Below, one piece after another: positions 44,873 through 61,478 of a DNA stretch of 64,000 nt; the first letter of the stretch is position 1, and each line of letters opens with the position of its first letter. The position numbers and the translations under genes were made by a program. Source of the DNA: Opitutales bacterium. GTDB lineage: Bacteria > Verrucomicrobiota > Verrucomicrobiia > Opitutales > UBA953. The stretch is taken from NCBI GenBank assembly GCA_030725715.1, contig JANRFG010000018.1, positions 152,485 to 216,484 of the forward strand, read 5' to 3'. The notes under the pieces are model-generated. The model was not told the origin of the DNA. It saw only the letters and a list, made by a program, of their open reading frames with translations, and made no database searches.

Positions 44873-46675
44873 ATGAAAGAATTCCTCAAGTCGGTCCTCG
44901 CCTCCGCCTTCGGCACGGTCCTCGCCTTGTTCATCGGCGCCTTCCTCCTCATCGTGCTGCTGGTCGGGATGGCCAGTTCCGCCGGCGAAGGGCGGGCCTC
45001 CGCCCACGTGAACCTGAAACCGAAGACGATGCTCGTGATCGGCGGCGGGCTCACGATCGAGGACACTCCGGAGCACGGCGCGCCCGGCTTCGACGAACTG
45101 CTCTTCGGCGCTTCCGGTCCGCGCCTCGACCTCCTGCGCGCCCTCGAGGCCATCGACCTCGCGGCCAAGGACAAGCAGATCGCCGGCATCCTCCTCAGCG
45201 GCGGGCTCTCCGCCGGGCTGACGCAGAAATCCGAGCTGCGCCGCGCGCTCGCCGCCTTCAAGAAGAGCGGCAAGCCGGTGATCGCCTGGGTCGAGAACGC
45301 TTCGCAAGGCGAGTACTACCTGGCGAGCGTCGCCGACAAGGTCTACGCGCACGTCAGCGGCGAGGTCGAGTTCAAGGGGCTCGCCTCCTATAACATGTAC
45401 TTCGGGGACACGCTGCGCCTCGCCGGTCTCGGGGTGCAGGTGACCAAGGTCGGAAAGTATAAGTCCGCCGTGGAACCTTACCTCGGAAACGCGATGAGCG
45501 CCGAGGCCAAGGAGCAGACCGAAGTCCTGATGAACGGCCTCTGGAAGCGCCTGCTCGCCGACGTGGCCCGTTCGCGCGGCCTCACGACCGAACGCCTGAC
45601 CAAGGCCGTCGAAAGCGGCGGCATCTTCGCGGCCCGCAAGGCCGTCGAGCTCAAGCTCGTCGACGCCGTGCTGCATCGCGACGAGCTCGTGAGCCGGGTC
45701 CGCGAAGCGGGCGCGGGCGCCGACGACGACGGCACCTCTTTCCGCCGCGTCGGCCTGCACCGTTACGCCCATAAGGTCGCCCTGCCCTCCCGCGGCGGCA
45801 AGATCGCCATCGTCTACGCCGAAGGAGAGATCGTGGACGGCTGGGGCGGCGCCGACGAGATCGGCGGCGACCGGCTCGCCCACGACCTGCGCTCGATCCG
45901 CGGGGACGACGATTTCAAGGCCGTGGTGCTCCGCGTCAACAGCCCCGGCGGCTCGGCGTTCGCCAGCGACGTCGTCGCGCGAGAAGTCTCCCTGCTCAGG
46001 AAGAAGGGCGTGCCCGTGGTGGTCTCGATGGGCGACGTCGCCGCAAGCGGGGGCTACTACATCGCGGCGCCGGCCAGCCTGATCATGGCGGACCTTTCCA
46101 CCATCACCGGTTCGATCGGCGTGTTCGGCCTGTTCCTCAACTACGAAGACCTCGCCAAGAAGGTGCAGCTCGGCACCGACGGCGTGAAGACCGCGCGCTT
46201 CGCCGACCTGCTCGCCGATCATCGGCGCGCGACCCCGGAAGAACTCGCGGTCATCCAGTCCTCCGTCGACGGCGTCTACGAAGACTTCCTCGCCATCGTG
46301 GCCGCCGGCCGCGGCCTGAAGCGCGACGGCGTGCACGAGATCGCCCAGGGACGTGTCTGGCTGGGCGAGGACGCCCGCGGCCTGAAGCTCGTCGACCAGC
46401 TGGGCGGCCTGCGCGATGCCCTCAAGGAGGCCAAGCGGCTGGCGAAACTGGACGACGCCGCCTGGGTGCAGGTGCCGGCCCTCCACTCCGGCCGGGAGAC
46501 GTTCCTGCAGCAGCTGCTCTCGGACGACGACGACCAGGCTCCCCTCTTCGCCAAGGTATCGGGCGATCCCGCCAAGGATTTCCTGCGGGCCAACGCCCGC
46601 TGGCTGCGCGCGATCCGCGCCCTCAACGACCCCAGGGGCGTCTACCTCACCTGCCCCTTCGTCGCCCCGCGCTGA
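44873..46675 (+). CDS. sppA: Signal peptide peptidase SppA (67K type)
   Basis: Membrane-bound serine protease that digests cleaved signal peptides. The 600 residues have an N-terminal anchor (LASAFGTVLALFIGAFLLIVLLVG) and two tandem S49 domains. The catalytic dyad is visible as K197 in GKYKSAVEPY of the first domain and S392 in GDVAASGGYYIA of the second, as in the E. coli enzyme. The ATG at 44873 is the family start. It faces the M48 gene with a 6-nt gap at its end. Confidence 0.94.
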   Translation: MKEFLKSVLASAFGTVLALFIGAFLLIVLLVGMASSAGEGRASAHVNLKPKTMLVIGGGLTIEDTPEHGAPGFDELLFGASGPRLDLLRALEAIDLAAKDKQIAGILLSGGLSAGLTQKSELRRALAAFKKSGKPVIAWVENASQGEYYLASVADKVYAHVSGEVEFKGLASYNMYFGDTLRLAGLGVQVTKVGKYKSAVEPYLGNAMSAEAKEQTEVLMNGLWKRLLADVARSRGLTTERLTKAVESGGIFAARKAVELKLVDAVLHRDELVSRVREAGAGADDDGTSFRRVGLHRYAHKVALPSRGGKIAIVYAEGEIVDGWGGADEIGGDRLAHDLRSIRGDDDFKAVVLRVNSPGGSAFASDVVAREVSLLRKKGVPVVVSMGDVAASGGYYIAAPASLIMADLSTITGSIGVFGLFLNYEDLAKKVQLGTDGVKTARFADLLADHRRATPEELAVIQSSVDGVYEDFLAIVAAGRGLKRDGVHEIAQGRVWLGEDARGLKLVDQLGGLRDALKEAKRLAKLDDAAWVQVPALHSGRETFLQQLLSDDDDQAPLFAKVSGDPAKDFLRANARWLRAIRALNDPRGVYLTCPFVAPR

Positions 46676-46681
46676 GCCCGC

Positions 46682-47452
46682 TCAGGGCTTCTTCGGCATC
46701 TGCGCCTTGGCCTCCGGCATCCATTTGCGGAGCTGGGCCACGCGCGTGGCGTCGGCGGGATGGGTCGAGAAGAATTCCGGGGTCTTGCCGCCGTTGCCCT
46801 TGCCGAAGCGGCTCCAGAAGGCCGGCGCGGCCTCCGGGTCGTAGCCGGCGCGGGCCATGAAGATGAGGCCGAGGCGATCGGACTCCGATTCGTGGCCACG
46901 GCTGAAAGGCAGCAGGATCCCATACTGGGCGCCGATACCCACGGCGGCCATCCAGGTGCCGCGGGTCTTGGCGGAGGAATTCCGCGTGGCTTCGTCGGCC
47001 ACGGCGGCGGCGATCGCGACGCCCATGGTCTGGGAGACGCGCTCGGAACCATGACGGCAGATGACGTGGGCGACCTCGTGGCCCATGATCACGGCGAGGT
47101 CGTCGTCCGTCGGGGCGAAGGCGAACATGCCGGTGTGGAAACCGATCTTGCCGCCGGGCATCGCGAAGGCGTTGGGCGACTTGTCGTCGATGATCGCGAA
47201 CTCCCAGCGGGAGGCGGGCGGCAGGACGCCGGCCTTGTCGTCGCGGCGGGCGGCGGCGACGATCTTCAGGCCGATCTCGCGGAGCTTCGGCAGGCGCGGG
47301 TCGGCGGGCAGCTTCTTCATCTTCGCGAACTCGGCGGCCGAGAGCGCGGCCACCTCGCCCTCGTCGACGAGGATGAACTGCGAACGGCCGGTGACCGGGA
47401 CTTGCTGGCATCCGACGACCGCCAGGGAGGCTAGGAGCAGGAGCAGACGCAT
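46682..47452 (-). CDS. M48-family metalloprotease, lipoprotein (LoiP/YcaL-like)
   Basis: A 256-residue lipoprotein with signal peptide MRLLLLLASLAVVGCQQ (cleavage before C15). The zinc motif HEVAH is at 125-129, and ESESDRLG supplies the third ligand. The family-typical SPNAFAMPGGKIGFHTGM precedes it. Such proteases work on misfolded outer-membrane proteins. It is downstream of the polysaccharide export genes and may be co-transcribed with them (16-nt gap). Confidence 0.9.
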   Translation of the reverse strand: MRLLLLLASLAVVGCQQVPVTGRSQFILVDEGEVAALSAAEFAKMKKLPADPRLPKLREIGLKIVAAARRDDKAGVLPPASRWEFAIIDDKSPNAFAMPGGKIGFHTGMFAFAPTDDDLAVIMGHEVAHVICRHGSERVSQTMGVAIAAAVADEATRNSSAKTRGTWMAAVGIGAQYGILLPFSRGHESESDRLGLIFMARAGYDPEAAPAFWSRFGKGNGGKTPEFFSTHPADATRVAQLRKWMPEAKAQMPKKP

Positions 47453-47468
47453 GGTGGAACGGGAGAGA

Positions 47469-49733
47469 TCAGGACTTCGACGGCGTCGTATCGGACGGCT
47501 CGTCGACGTAATACTTACGGTAGGAGGAGTCGTAGGTGTCCGTGTAGGCCGAGGCCATCCGGAGGGACATCGCGTTGAGCACGACGCCGAGCAGGGGGGC
47601 CTGGGCGTCGCGCAGGCGACCGAGGCAGGCCACGGCGTTCCGGAGGTTGACCGTGTTGTAGCGGACGACGTAGAGCACCCCGTCGACCTTCGGCAGGAGG
47701 TGGAGGGAATCGGAGACGGCGCCGATGGGCGGCGAGTCGATGAAGATGCGGTCGTAGCGGCCGCGGAGTCCGTCGATCATCTCGAGGAACTTGGGATGGT
47801 TGATCACCTGCGTCGGGTTCTTGCAGCTGATGCCGACCGGCAGGACGTCGAGTCCCGGCGCCACGTCGCGCACGATCGCGTCGTCGAGCGACACCTCGCC
47901 GTTGAACCAGCGGCTCAGGCCGGCGTCGCCGGTGAAGCCCAGGGACGGACCCACGTTCGGGAGACGCAGGTCGGCGTCGATGACGAGCACGCGCTCGGAG
48001 TGCTGCGCGAAGATCAGCGCCAGGTTGGTCACGACGAAGGTCTTGCCTTCGCTCGGCCGGGTGGAGGTCACCAGGAAGACGCGCGCCTGGGCGACGGCCG
48101 GATTGACCTTGAGCGCCGAATAGATCGACCGGACGGCCTCGGTGGCGATCCGGTCCTTGTCCTGCCGGGCGAGCAAGGCGCGGTCCGGACCCGCGGTCGC
48201 GACGACCTTGGGGATCGTGCCGATCAGCGGCAGGCCGAGGGAGCCCTCCACGTCCTGGGCGGACTTGATGCGGTCGTCCAAGGTGCCGAGCACGACGATC
48301 AGGACCACGCCGAAGCCCAGGCCGAGGCCGAGGCCCACGAGGGCGCTGAAGTAGTAGTTCTTGTTGATCGGCTTGTCGGACACCGAGGGCGCGTCGAGGA
48401 TGCGGATCGAAGTGCTGGTGCCGGAGGTGGAGGAGCGGAGCTTGGCCTCCTCGTAGTTGAGCTTCTGGCGGCCGAGGAACTCCTCGTTGGCGCGGATATC
48501 CTTGTCGACGCGTTCGAGCTCGACGTTGGCGGCCTGCAGCTTGGAGATCTCTTCTTCCTTCGCGACGAGGTTGCGGAGGATGGCCTCATGCCGGGCCTTG
48601 GCGTTCTCCAAGGCGGCGCGGCGGGACTTCACGGCCTGCGTGACGGCCTCCTTGAGCTGGCGCTCGACCTGGTTGAGCGCCTCGCGCTCGGCGATGAGCT
48701 TAGGGTGCAGGTCGGTGAGTTCCTCCGTCATCTGGCTGATGCGGATCCTCGAAGCGCTGATGGCCGTCTGGACGGCGGCGACGGCGGCGTCGGCGCGGAT
48801 CTGCGGGATGTCGCCGATCGGCCGGCCGTCCTGCTCATAAGTGGCGATGACGGCGACGAGGATCTCGTTCTCGTCGATCTGCTTGCGGGTCTCTTCGCGG
48901 TCCTTGACGAGCACCGAGCGCTCGGTGGTGAGGGTGTTGGTGTCCTTGGCGATCGAAAGGAGCTTCTGGTTCTTGATGAGCTCGTTCTTCTGCTCGTAGA
49001 GGCGGCGGACCTTGTCGTCGAGGGTCTCGATCTCGATGCGGGCCTTCTCGACGAGCGGGTTCGTGACCATCAGGCGGTCGTCCTCGCTGTATTTCTGGAT
49101 CGACTCGCAGAACAGGCGGGCGACCTGGCGGGCGAGGTCGCGGTTAGGGTGGGTGAAGTCGACGTTGATGACGAGGGTCTGGCGCTGCGGGGTGATCCCG
49201 CGCTGCTTGGCGAAGACTTCCTGCTCGGTGAGCGGGCCGGAGAAGATGTTGCCCGCCTGGTAGGGCTCGAGGACGAGCTTGCGCTCGGCCGTGGTCAGGC
49301 GGCGCGAGACGCCCTCGATGATGTTGGCGCTGCGCATCGCCTCGACCGCCGTGAAGAAGTCGTCGTTGGAGACGATCTTGAAATTGTCGTCGGCCGCCGA
49401 CGAACCGCCGTTGATGTTCGGGGCCAGACGGAAGACGCGGAGACGGCCGGTGGCGCGATATTCCGCGGTCGTGTTGAAAGTATTGAGCAGGGCGAGCGTC
49501 AGGAAGACGAGCGCGGAGAGGATGACCCACCAGTAACGCTCCCGCAGCATGAGCAGGTAGCCCATGACCGGATTGGCGGACGCGCCGCGCTGGCCGGCCC
49601 CGTAGCCGCCGTAGCCGTAGCCCTGCCCTTGCCCGGCGCCGTAGCCGCCATAGCCGTAGGAACCGTAGCCGCGGGAACCGCCGCGGGCGGGTTCAGCCGG
49701 GCGGCCGGAGGAGGCGGGGTCGGGCGTGGCCAT
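47469..49733 (-). CDS. Polysaccharide co-polymerase / tyrosine kinase (Wzc-like)
   Basis: Inner-membrane protein that controls exopolysaccharide polymerisation and export. The 754 residues hold a Gly/Tyr-rich N-terminal tail (about residues 20-50), a Wzz domain with TM1 near YWWVILSALVFLTLALL, a long periplasmic coiled coil, TM2 (YYFSALVGLGLGLGFGVVLIVVL) and a BY-kinase domain with Walker A VTSTRPSEGKT, Walker A' VLVIDADLRLPNVG and a C-terminal tyrosine cluster (YTDTYDSSYRKYY). The N-terminal repeats are unusual for the family. It lies 6 nt after the wza-like gene. Confidence 0.92.
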   Translation of the reverse strand: MATPDPASSGRPAEPARGGSRGYGSYGYGGYGAGQGQGYGYGGYGAGQRGASANPVMGYLLMLRERYWWVILSALVFLTLALLNTFNTTAEYRATGRLRVFRLAPNINGGSSAADDNFKIVSNDDFFTAVEAMRSANIIEGVSRRLTTAERKLVLEPYQAGNIFSGPLTEQEVFAKQRGITPQRQTLVINVDFTHPNRDLARQVARLFCESIQKYSEDDRLMVTNPLVEKARIEIETLDDKVRRLYEQKNELIKNQKLLSIAKDTNTLTTERSVLVKDREETRKQIDENEILVAVIATYEQDGRPIGDIPQIRADAAVAAVQTAISASRIRISQMTEELTDLHPKLIAEREALNQVERQLKEAVTQAVKSRRAALENAKARHEAILRNLVAKEEEISKLQAANVELERVDKDIRANEEFLGRQKLNYEEAKLRSSTSGTSTSIRILDAPSVSDKPINKNYYFSALVGLGLGLGFGVVLIVVLGTLDDRIKSAQDVEGSLGLPLIGTIPKVVATAGPDRALLARQDKDRIATEAVRSIYSALKVNPAVAQARVFLVTSTRPSEGKTFVVTNLALIFAQHSERVLVIDADLRLPNVGPSLGFTGDAGLSRWFNGEVSLDDAIVRDVAPGLDVLPVGISCKNPTQVINHPKFLEMIDGLRGRYDRIFIDSPPIGAVSDSLHLLPKVDGVLYVVRYNTVNLRNAVACLGRLRDAQAPLLGVVLNAMSLRMASAYTDTYDSSYRKYYVDEPSDTTPSKS

Positions 49734-49739
49734 GAGGTC

Positions 49740-50501
49740 TCAGATGCGGCTGTCGCGGACGTAGATCTGGTCTTCGTCCTCGAGGACGAAGTCCGGTTCG
49801 TCGCCGTCGTCGATGCGCCGGACATCCTTGATGATGACCATCGGTGAACCCGGGCGCTGGCGCTTGATCGTGACCTCGGAGCGGTTGCCGCGTGGCAGGA
49901 CGCCGCCGGCCATCGCCAGGGCCCGGCCGAGCGTGAGGGTCTCTTCGGGCGGGATCGAGACCGGGCCGGGTTTGCCGACGTAGCCGGAGACATAAACGCG
50001 GCGTTCGGCGTAGCTGACGATGGAGATGGCGACCTGCGGCTTCTTGAAATACTGGCGGAACTGGTTGGCGAGCTCGACCTGCGCCTGCGTGAGGGTGAGG
50101 CCCGCGACGGGCACGAGCTTCTTCAGGAAGGGGATGTCGACGGTGCCGTCGGGATTGATGCGACGCTCGATCTGCGTGTCCGGCTGATTGATCACCAGGA
50201 TGCGCACGAAATCACGAGGACGGAGACGGTAGCTGTTCTGACCGTCGGCGGAATCGGCCTGCACGGTGGGCGTCGCGACGACGTAATCGGCGGGCGCGGC
50301 GGCCGGCCTCACGGCGTCGGCGGCGACGGGCGGAGGGACGAACGCGGCGGCGACGGGCTCGGGGGCGCCGGCCCCGAGGGTGAGCACGTTCTCGGGTTCG
50401 AGGGCGGTCGAAGAGAAACCGGCGCCGTCAGAGGCCGCGCAGGCCGTGAGGAGCAAGGCGAGGCAGCCGACTCCGAGCAGGCGATGAAGGACGGAAGTCA
50501 T
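49740..50501 (-). CDS. Polysaccharide export lipoprotein (Wza-like)
   Basis: Outer-membrane lipoprotein forming the polysaccharide export channel. The 253 residues have a signal peptide with lipobox LLLTAC, a Pro/Ala-rich linker, a poly_export domain (YRLRPRDFVRILVINQPD, DGTVDIPFLKKLVPVAGLTLTQ), and a SLBB domain (VSGYVGKPGPVSIPPEETLTLGRALAMAGG). It is shorter than E. coli Wza and lacks the extra SLBB repeat. The ATG at 50501 is preferred; a promoter ends 7 nt before it. Wzc-like protein follows. Confidence 0.9.
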   Translation of the reverse strand: MTSVLHRLLGVGCLALLLTACAASDGAGFSSTALEPENVLTLGAGAPEPVAAAFVPPPVAADAVRPAAAPADYVVATPTVQADSADGQNSYRLRPRDFVRILVINQPDTQIERRINPDGTVDIPFLKKLVPVAGLTLTQAQVELANQFRQYFKKPQVAISIVSYAERRVYVSGYVGKPGPVSIPPEETLTLGRALAMAGGVLPRGNRSEVTIKRQRPGSPMVIIKDVRRIDDGDEPDFVLEDEDQIYVRDSRI

Positions 50502-50508
50502 GGGAAGG

Positions 50509-50536
50509 ATTGTAGGCAAGGAATTCGCCGGGTCAA
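50509..50536 (-). promoter_or_regulatory. Predicted leaderless promoter of the Wza-like gene
   Basis: TTGACC (50536-50531), 16 nt, TACAAT (50514-50509), then exactly 7 nt to the ATG at 50501. Both boxes are close to the sigma-70 consensus. The expected transcription start is the first base of the start codon. Confidence 0.6.
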
Positions 50537-50562
50537 CCGGTCCCGCACGAGCCCCGAAGCCG

Positions 50563-50667
50563 TCACATCGGCCAGACCTTGTCAGCCAGCCAATGGGACA
50601 CCTGCTCGCAGCCCGTCAGGCAGACCGCCAGGGGGGCGGCGACGAGCGCGGCGCGCAGCAGGGCCAT
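50563..50667 (-). CDS. Very small lipoprotein (34 residues)
   Basis: Reading from the ATG at 50667 gives a 34-residue peptide: MALLRAALVAAPLAVCLTGC, then EQVSHWLADKVWPM and a TGA stop. The first 20 residues are a short signal sequence ending in the lipobox LTGC, so the mature lipopeptide would start at C20 and be only 15 residues. The gene sits 22 nt after the barrel gene stop and before the Wza-like promoter. Function is unknown; it might be an entericidin-like or export-accessory peptide. The frame fits the strand of its neighbours. Confidence 0.55.
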   Translation of the reverse strand: MALLRAALVAAPLAVCLTGCEQVSHWLADKVWPM

Positions 50668-50689
50668 CAGAGGGGGACTTCCCTGCCGC

Positions 50690-51955
50690 TTAGTAGCGGA
50701 AGGAGGCGGACACCGAGAAGGTGTTCGCGTTGAAGGTCGCCGAAGCGTTGGAAGCCTTGGCGTCGGTGAAGTTGTAATTCGCCTGGAAGCTCAGGTGCGA
50801 ATTGTACTTGTAGCTGGCGCCCAGGATGTAGGTCGTCGTGTCGATCGTCGTCAGGAGCGAGTTGGCGGCGACCTCGACGTCGCTCTTGGCCACGGAGAAG
50901 CTGAAGTCCAGGTCTTCGGCGGCGGCGTAGCTGAGGCCGTAATTGTAGGAGATGTTCTCCATGCGTCCGTTGGTCGTGGCGGCGTTGATGTCCCGGCCGA
51001 GGGTCAGCGAGTGGCTGAGCCGCTCGGTGAGGACGTGGCTCAGGCTGACCGAGTACGAAGGGTCGGTCTGGGCCTCGGTGTTGTCGAAGTTGTAACGGTT
51101 GAAGCCGACGCGGACCACGCCGTTGAGCTTGCCGGACTCGGTCAGCTGGCCCTTGGCGGTCAGGCCGTAGAAGTCTTTTTCGAGGCGCTGGTGGTCGAGG
51201 GCCGGGCGAGGGGTGGCGCCGGGTCCGCTGCTCAGGTAAGGAGCGGCGGAGAAATCGGTCACGTCGTGCTGCAGCACCAGGCCGAAGCTGAGCTTCTCGA
51301 AGGCCTGGAAGTCGAAGCTGAGCGGCATGGACTGCGTGTTCAGCTCGGTCAGGGGGTTGGTATTGAAAGTCGAGGTACCACCGGTCACGATCGTGACCGG
51401 GTCGAGGTACTGGTTGAAGCTGTTGACGTAGCCGAGGCCGACGGAGAGGCGCTCGGTCAGCTTGTAGTCGGCGCGGAAGTTGTGGACGTAATTGCCCTGG
51501 CGGACGAGGGTGGCGCCGATGACGGAGCCGGCGACGCCCTGCAGCTGGAGGTCGTCGTTACGCGCGGTGACGCGGTAGGAGGAGTTCAGGGAAAGCTTCA
51601 GGGGGCCTCCGTCGGCGAAGGTGACGGCGAGGCTGAGGGCGTCGCGGTCATCTTCGAGGCCGGCGAACTGGGCGCCATTGAAGTGGACCAAGGATCGGCT
51701 GGCCTTGAACTCCACCGACAGGGCGGAATCCTTGCCGTACTCAAGGGCCAGGCCGGGAGTGACGAGCCACTGGGTGGCGGATTTCTTGACCGAACCCGAG
51801 AAGAGATTGTCAGTGACTTCCAGATAGGTGGAGGCGTCGAAGAAGAGGTCGCAGTCGTTGCCGATCTGCACGAGGGGCGAGGTCGGGACCCAGTTGGCGC
51901 CTTGGACCAAGGTCGAGACGGTGAGGGCCGAAGCAGCGAGAAGGAAGCGAGACAT
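50690..51955 (-). CDS. Outer-membrane beta-barrel protein of the polysaccharide cluster
   Basis: A 421-residue exported protein: a signal peptide (MSRFLLAASALTVSTLVQGA) followed by repeating amphipathic beta strands (LSVEFKASRSLVHF, LSVGLGYVNSFNQY, LSHSLTLGRDINAAT) and a C-terminal strand ending in SASFRY, whose final aromatic residue is the usual BAM signal. It is similar in outline to barrels encoded with Wza/Wzc-type genes in Verrucomicrobia. It may serve polysaccharide secretion or attachment. The ATG at 51955 is the signal-peptide start; an upstream extension is proline-rich. Confidence 0.78.
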   Translation of the reverse strand: MSRFLLAASALTVSTLVQGANWVPTSPLVQIGNDCDLFFDASTYLEVTDNLFSGSVKKSATQWLVTPGLALEYGKDSALSVEFKASRSLVHFNGAQFAGLEDDRDALSLAVTFADGGPLKLSLNSSYRVTARNDDLQLQGVAGSVIGATLVRQGNYVHNFRADYKLTERLSVGLGYVNSFNQYLDPVTIVTGGTSTFNTNPLTELNTQSMPLSFDFQAFEKLSFGLVLQHDVTDFSAAPYLSSGPGATPRPALDHQRLEKDFYGLTAKGQLTESGKLNGVVRVGFNRYNFDNTEAQTDPSYSVSLSHVLTERLSHSLTLGRDINAATTNGRMENISYNYGLSYAAAEDLDFSFSVAKSDVEVAANSLLTTIDTTTYILGASYKYNSHLSFQANYNFTDAKASNASATFNANTFSVSASFRY

Positions 51956-51980
51956 GGGGGTGTTCTTAGGGGTTGGCTCA

Positions 51981-52008
51981 GGAATAGGGCAAACAGGGAT
52001 GGCTTCAA
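51981..52008 (-). promoter_or_regulatory. Predicted promoter of the beta-barrel gene
   Basis: TTGAAG (52008-52003), 16 nt, TATTCC (51986-51981), then 25 nt to the ATG at 51955. It lies just beyond the rpoC terminator, so the polysaccharide genes need not depend on readthrough from rpoBC. Confidence 0.4.
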
Positions 52009-52031
52009 CCCCCAAACTAGGGGGTTCGGCT

Positions 52032-52067
52032 TAAAAACAAAGACCCCGCCCGGTCAGGGGCGGGGTC
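52032..52067 (-). terminator. Intrinsic terminator after rpoC
   Basis: On the minus strand GACCCCGCCC, a 6-nt loop and GGGCGGGGTC form a perfect 10-bp stem followed by TTTGTTTTT, 22 nt after the rpoC stop. Confidence 0.9.
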
Positions 52068-52089
52068 GTGGACGACCTCAGCGCGGCTC

Positions 52090-56424
<4,335 letters not shown>

Positions 56425-56459
56425 GTCTGTTAAGGTCTGGGTGTGGTTACGTCGGACGC

Positions 56460-60260
<3,801 letters not shown>

Positions 60261-60345
60261 GGCTGGTGAAGGTGGGCTCGGAGTGTCGGGTGGATTCGGT
60301 GGTGCTGACTGGTTTGCCTGGTGGGGTCGGACGAGGCGGCCGTGG

Positions 60346-60400
60346 GAAAGAAAAAGCGGGGAGGGATCGCCGGACCCCGGAGGGTGCTACCCTCCCCGCT
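60346..60400 (-). terminator. Intrinsic terminator/attenuator between rplL and rpoB
   Basis: On the minus strand AGCGGGGAGGG (60400-60390) pairs perfectly with CCCTCCCCGCT (60365-60355) across a 24-nt loop, and a T-rich run (TTTTCTTT) follows. It lies in the 165-nt rplL-rpoB gap, where E. coli also has a partial terminator that sets the ribosome-to-polymerase protein ratio. Confidence 0.75.
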
Positions 60401-60425
60401 CTGCAGATGTGCGTCGGAAGACGGA

Positions 60426-60806
<381 letters not shown>

Positions 60807-60959
60807 GGTATCTGGGTTCCTTGAATGGTTAGCGTCCGATGAAGGACATTTGAGGGCGCGAGGCCCCTAACCGGGGTTCTTTGGATGTGTGTTGTTTTTG
60901 GGTTGGGATTCCCCCCGCTCGGACGCCGCCACATGGCGACGCCTCCGCGAGGAAAGGGG

Positions 60960-61448
60960 TCAGGCGGCCTTCTCGTCCTTCTCTCGCTTGGCGTCCAGGA
61001 GGCGGACGAACTGCGAGGCAGGGGTGGAGAGGAGCGAGAGGAGCTGGGCGCGGATGCCGTCGAGGGACGGCAGCTTCGACAGGGCTTCCACTTCGGCCTT
61101 GGTGAGGATCTTGGCGTCCAGGACGCCGCCCTTCACTTCGAGCTTCGCGAAGTCCTTGAAGAAGGTGACGAGGATCTTGGCGACGCCGGTCGGATTGTTG
61201 CCGCCGGTGACGAGGGCCGTGTGGCCGGTCAGGTGAGCGGAGATGTCCGGCAGGTTGGCCTGCTTGGCGGCGATGTTCAGGATGCTGTTCTTGACGACGT
61301 GGTACTCGGCGCCGTGGGCACTGAGCTGGGTGCGGACGGCGGTCGCGTTCTCGACGGTGACGCCGGTGAAATTGGCGAGCAGCAGGTAATTGGAGCTGGC
61401 CAGCTGGGCGGCGACTTCGTCGACGAGGAATTGTTTTTCAGCGCGCAT
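60960..61448 (-). CDS. rplJ: 50S ribosomal protein L10
   Basis: Base of the L7/L12 stalk. The 162 residues begin MRAEKQFLVDEVAAQLASSN, with LLANFTGVTVENATAVRTQL and the AKILTKAEVEALSKLPSLD segment before the C-terminal helix that binds L7/L12 dimers. The gap from rplA is only 30 nt, which leaves no room for the long L10 leader known in E. coli, so autoregulation, if any, must differ. Confidence 0.95.
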   Translation of the reverse strand: MRAEKQFLVDEVAAQLASSNYLLLANFTGVTVENATAVRTQLSAHGAEYHVVKNSILNIAAKQANLPDISAHLTGHTALVTGGNNPTGVAKILVTFFKDFAKLEVKGGVLDAKILTKAEVEALSKLPSLDGIRAQLLSLLSTPASQFVRLLDAKREKDEKAA

Positions 61449-61478
61449 GTTCGTGGGTTCGCTTGGGCGTGGTTATGG

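Noticed and set aside
61449-61478. An L10 (rplJ) leader RNA
   Set aside because: Only 30 nt separate rplA and rplJ, and no conserved kink-turn structure fits.
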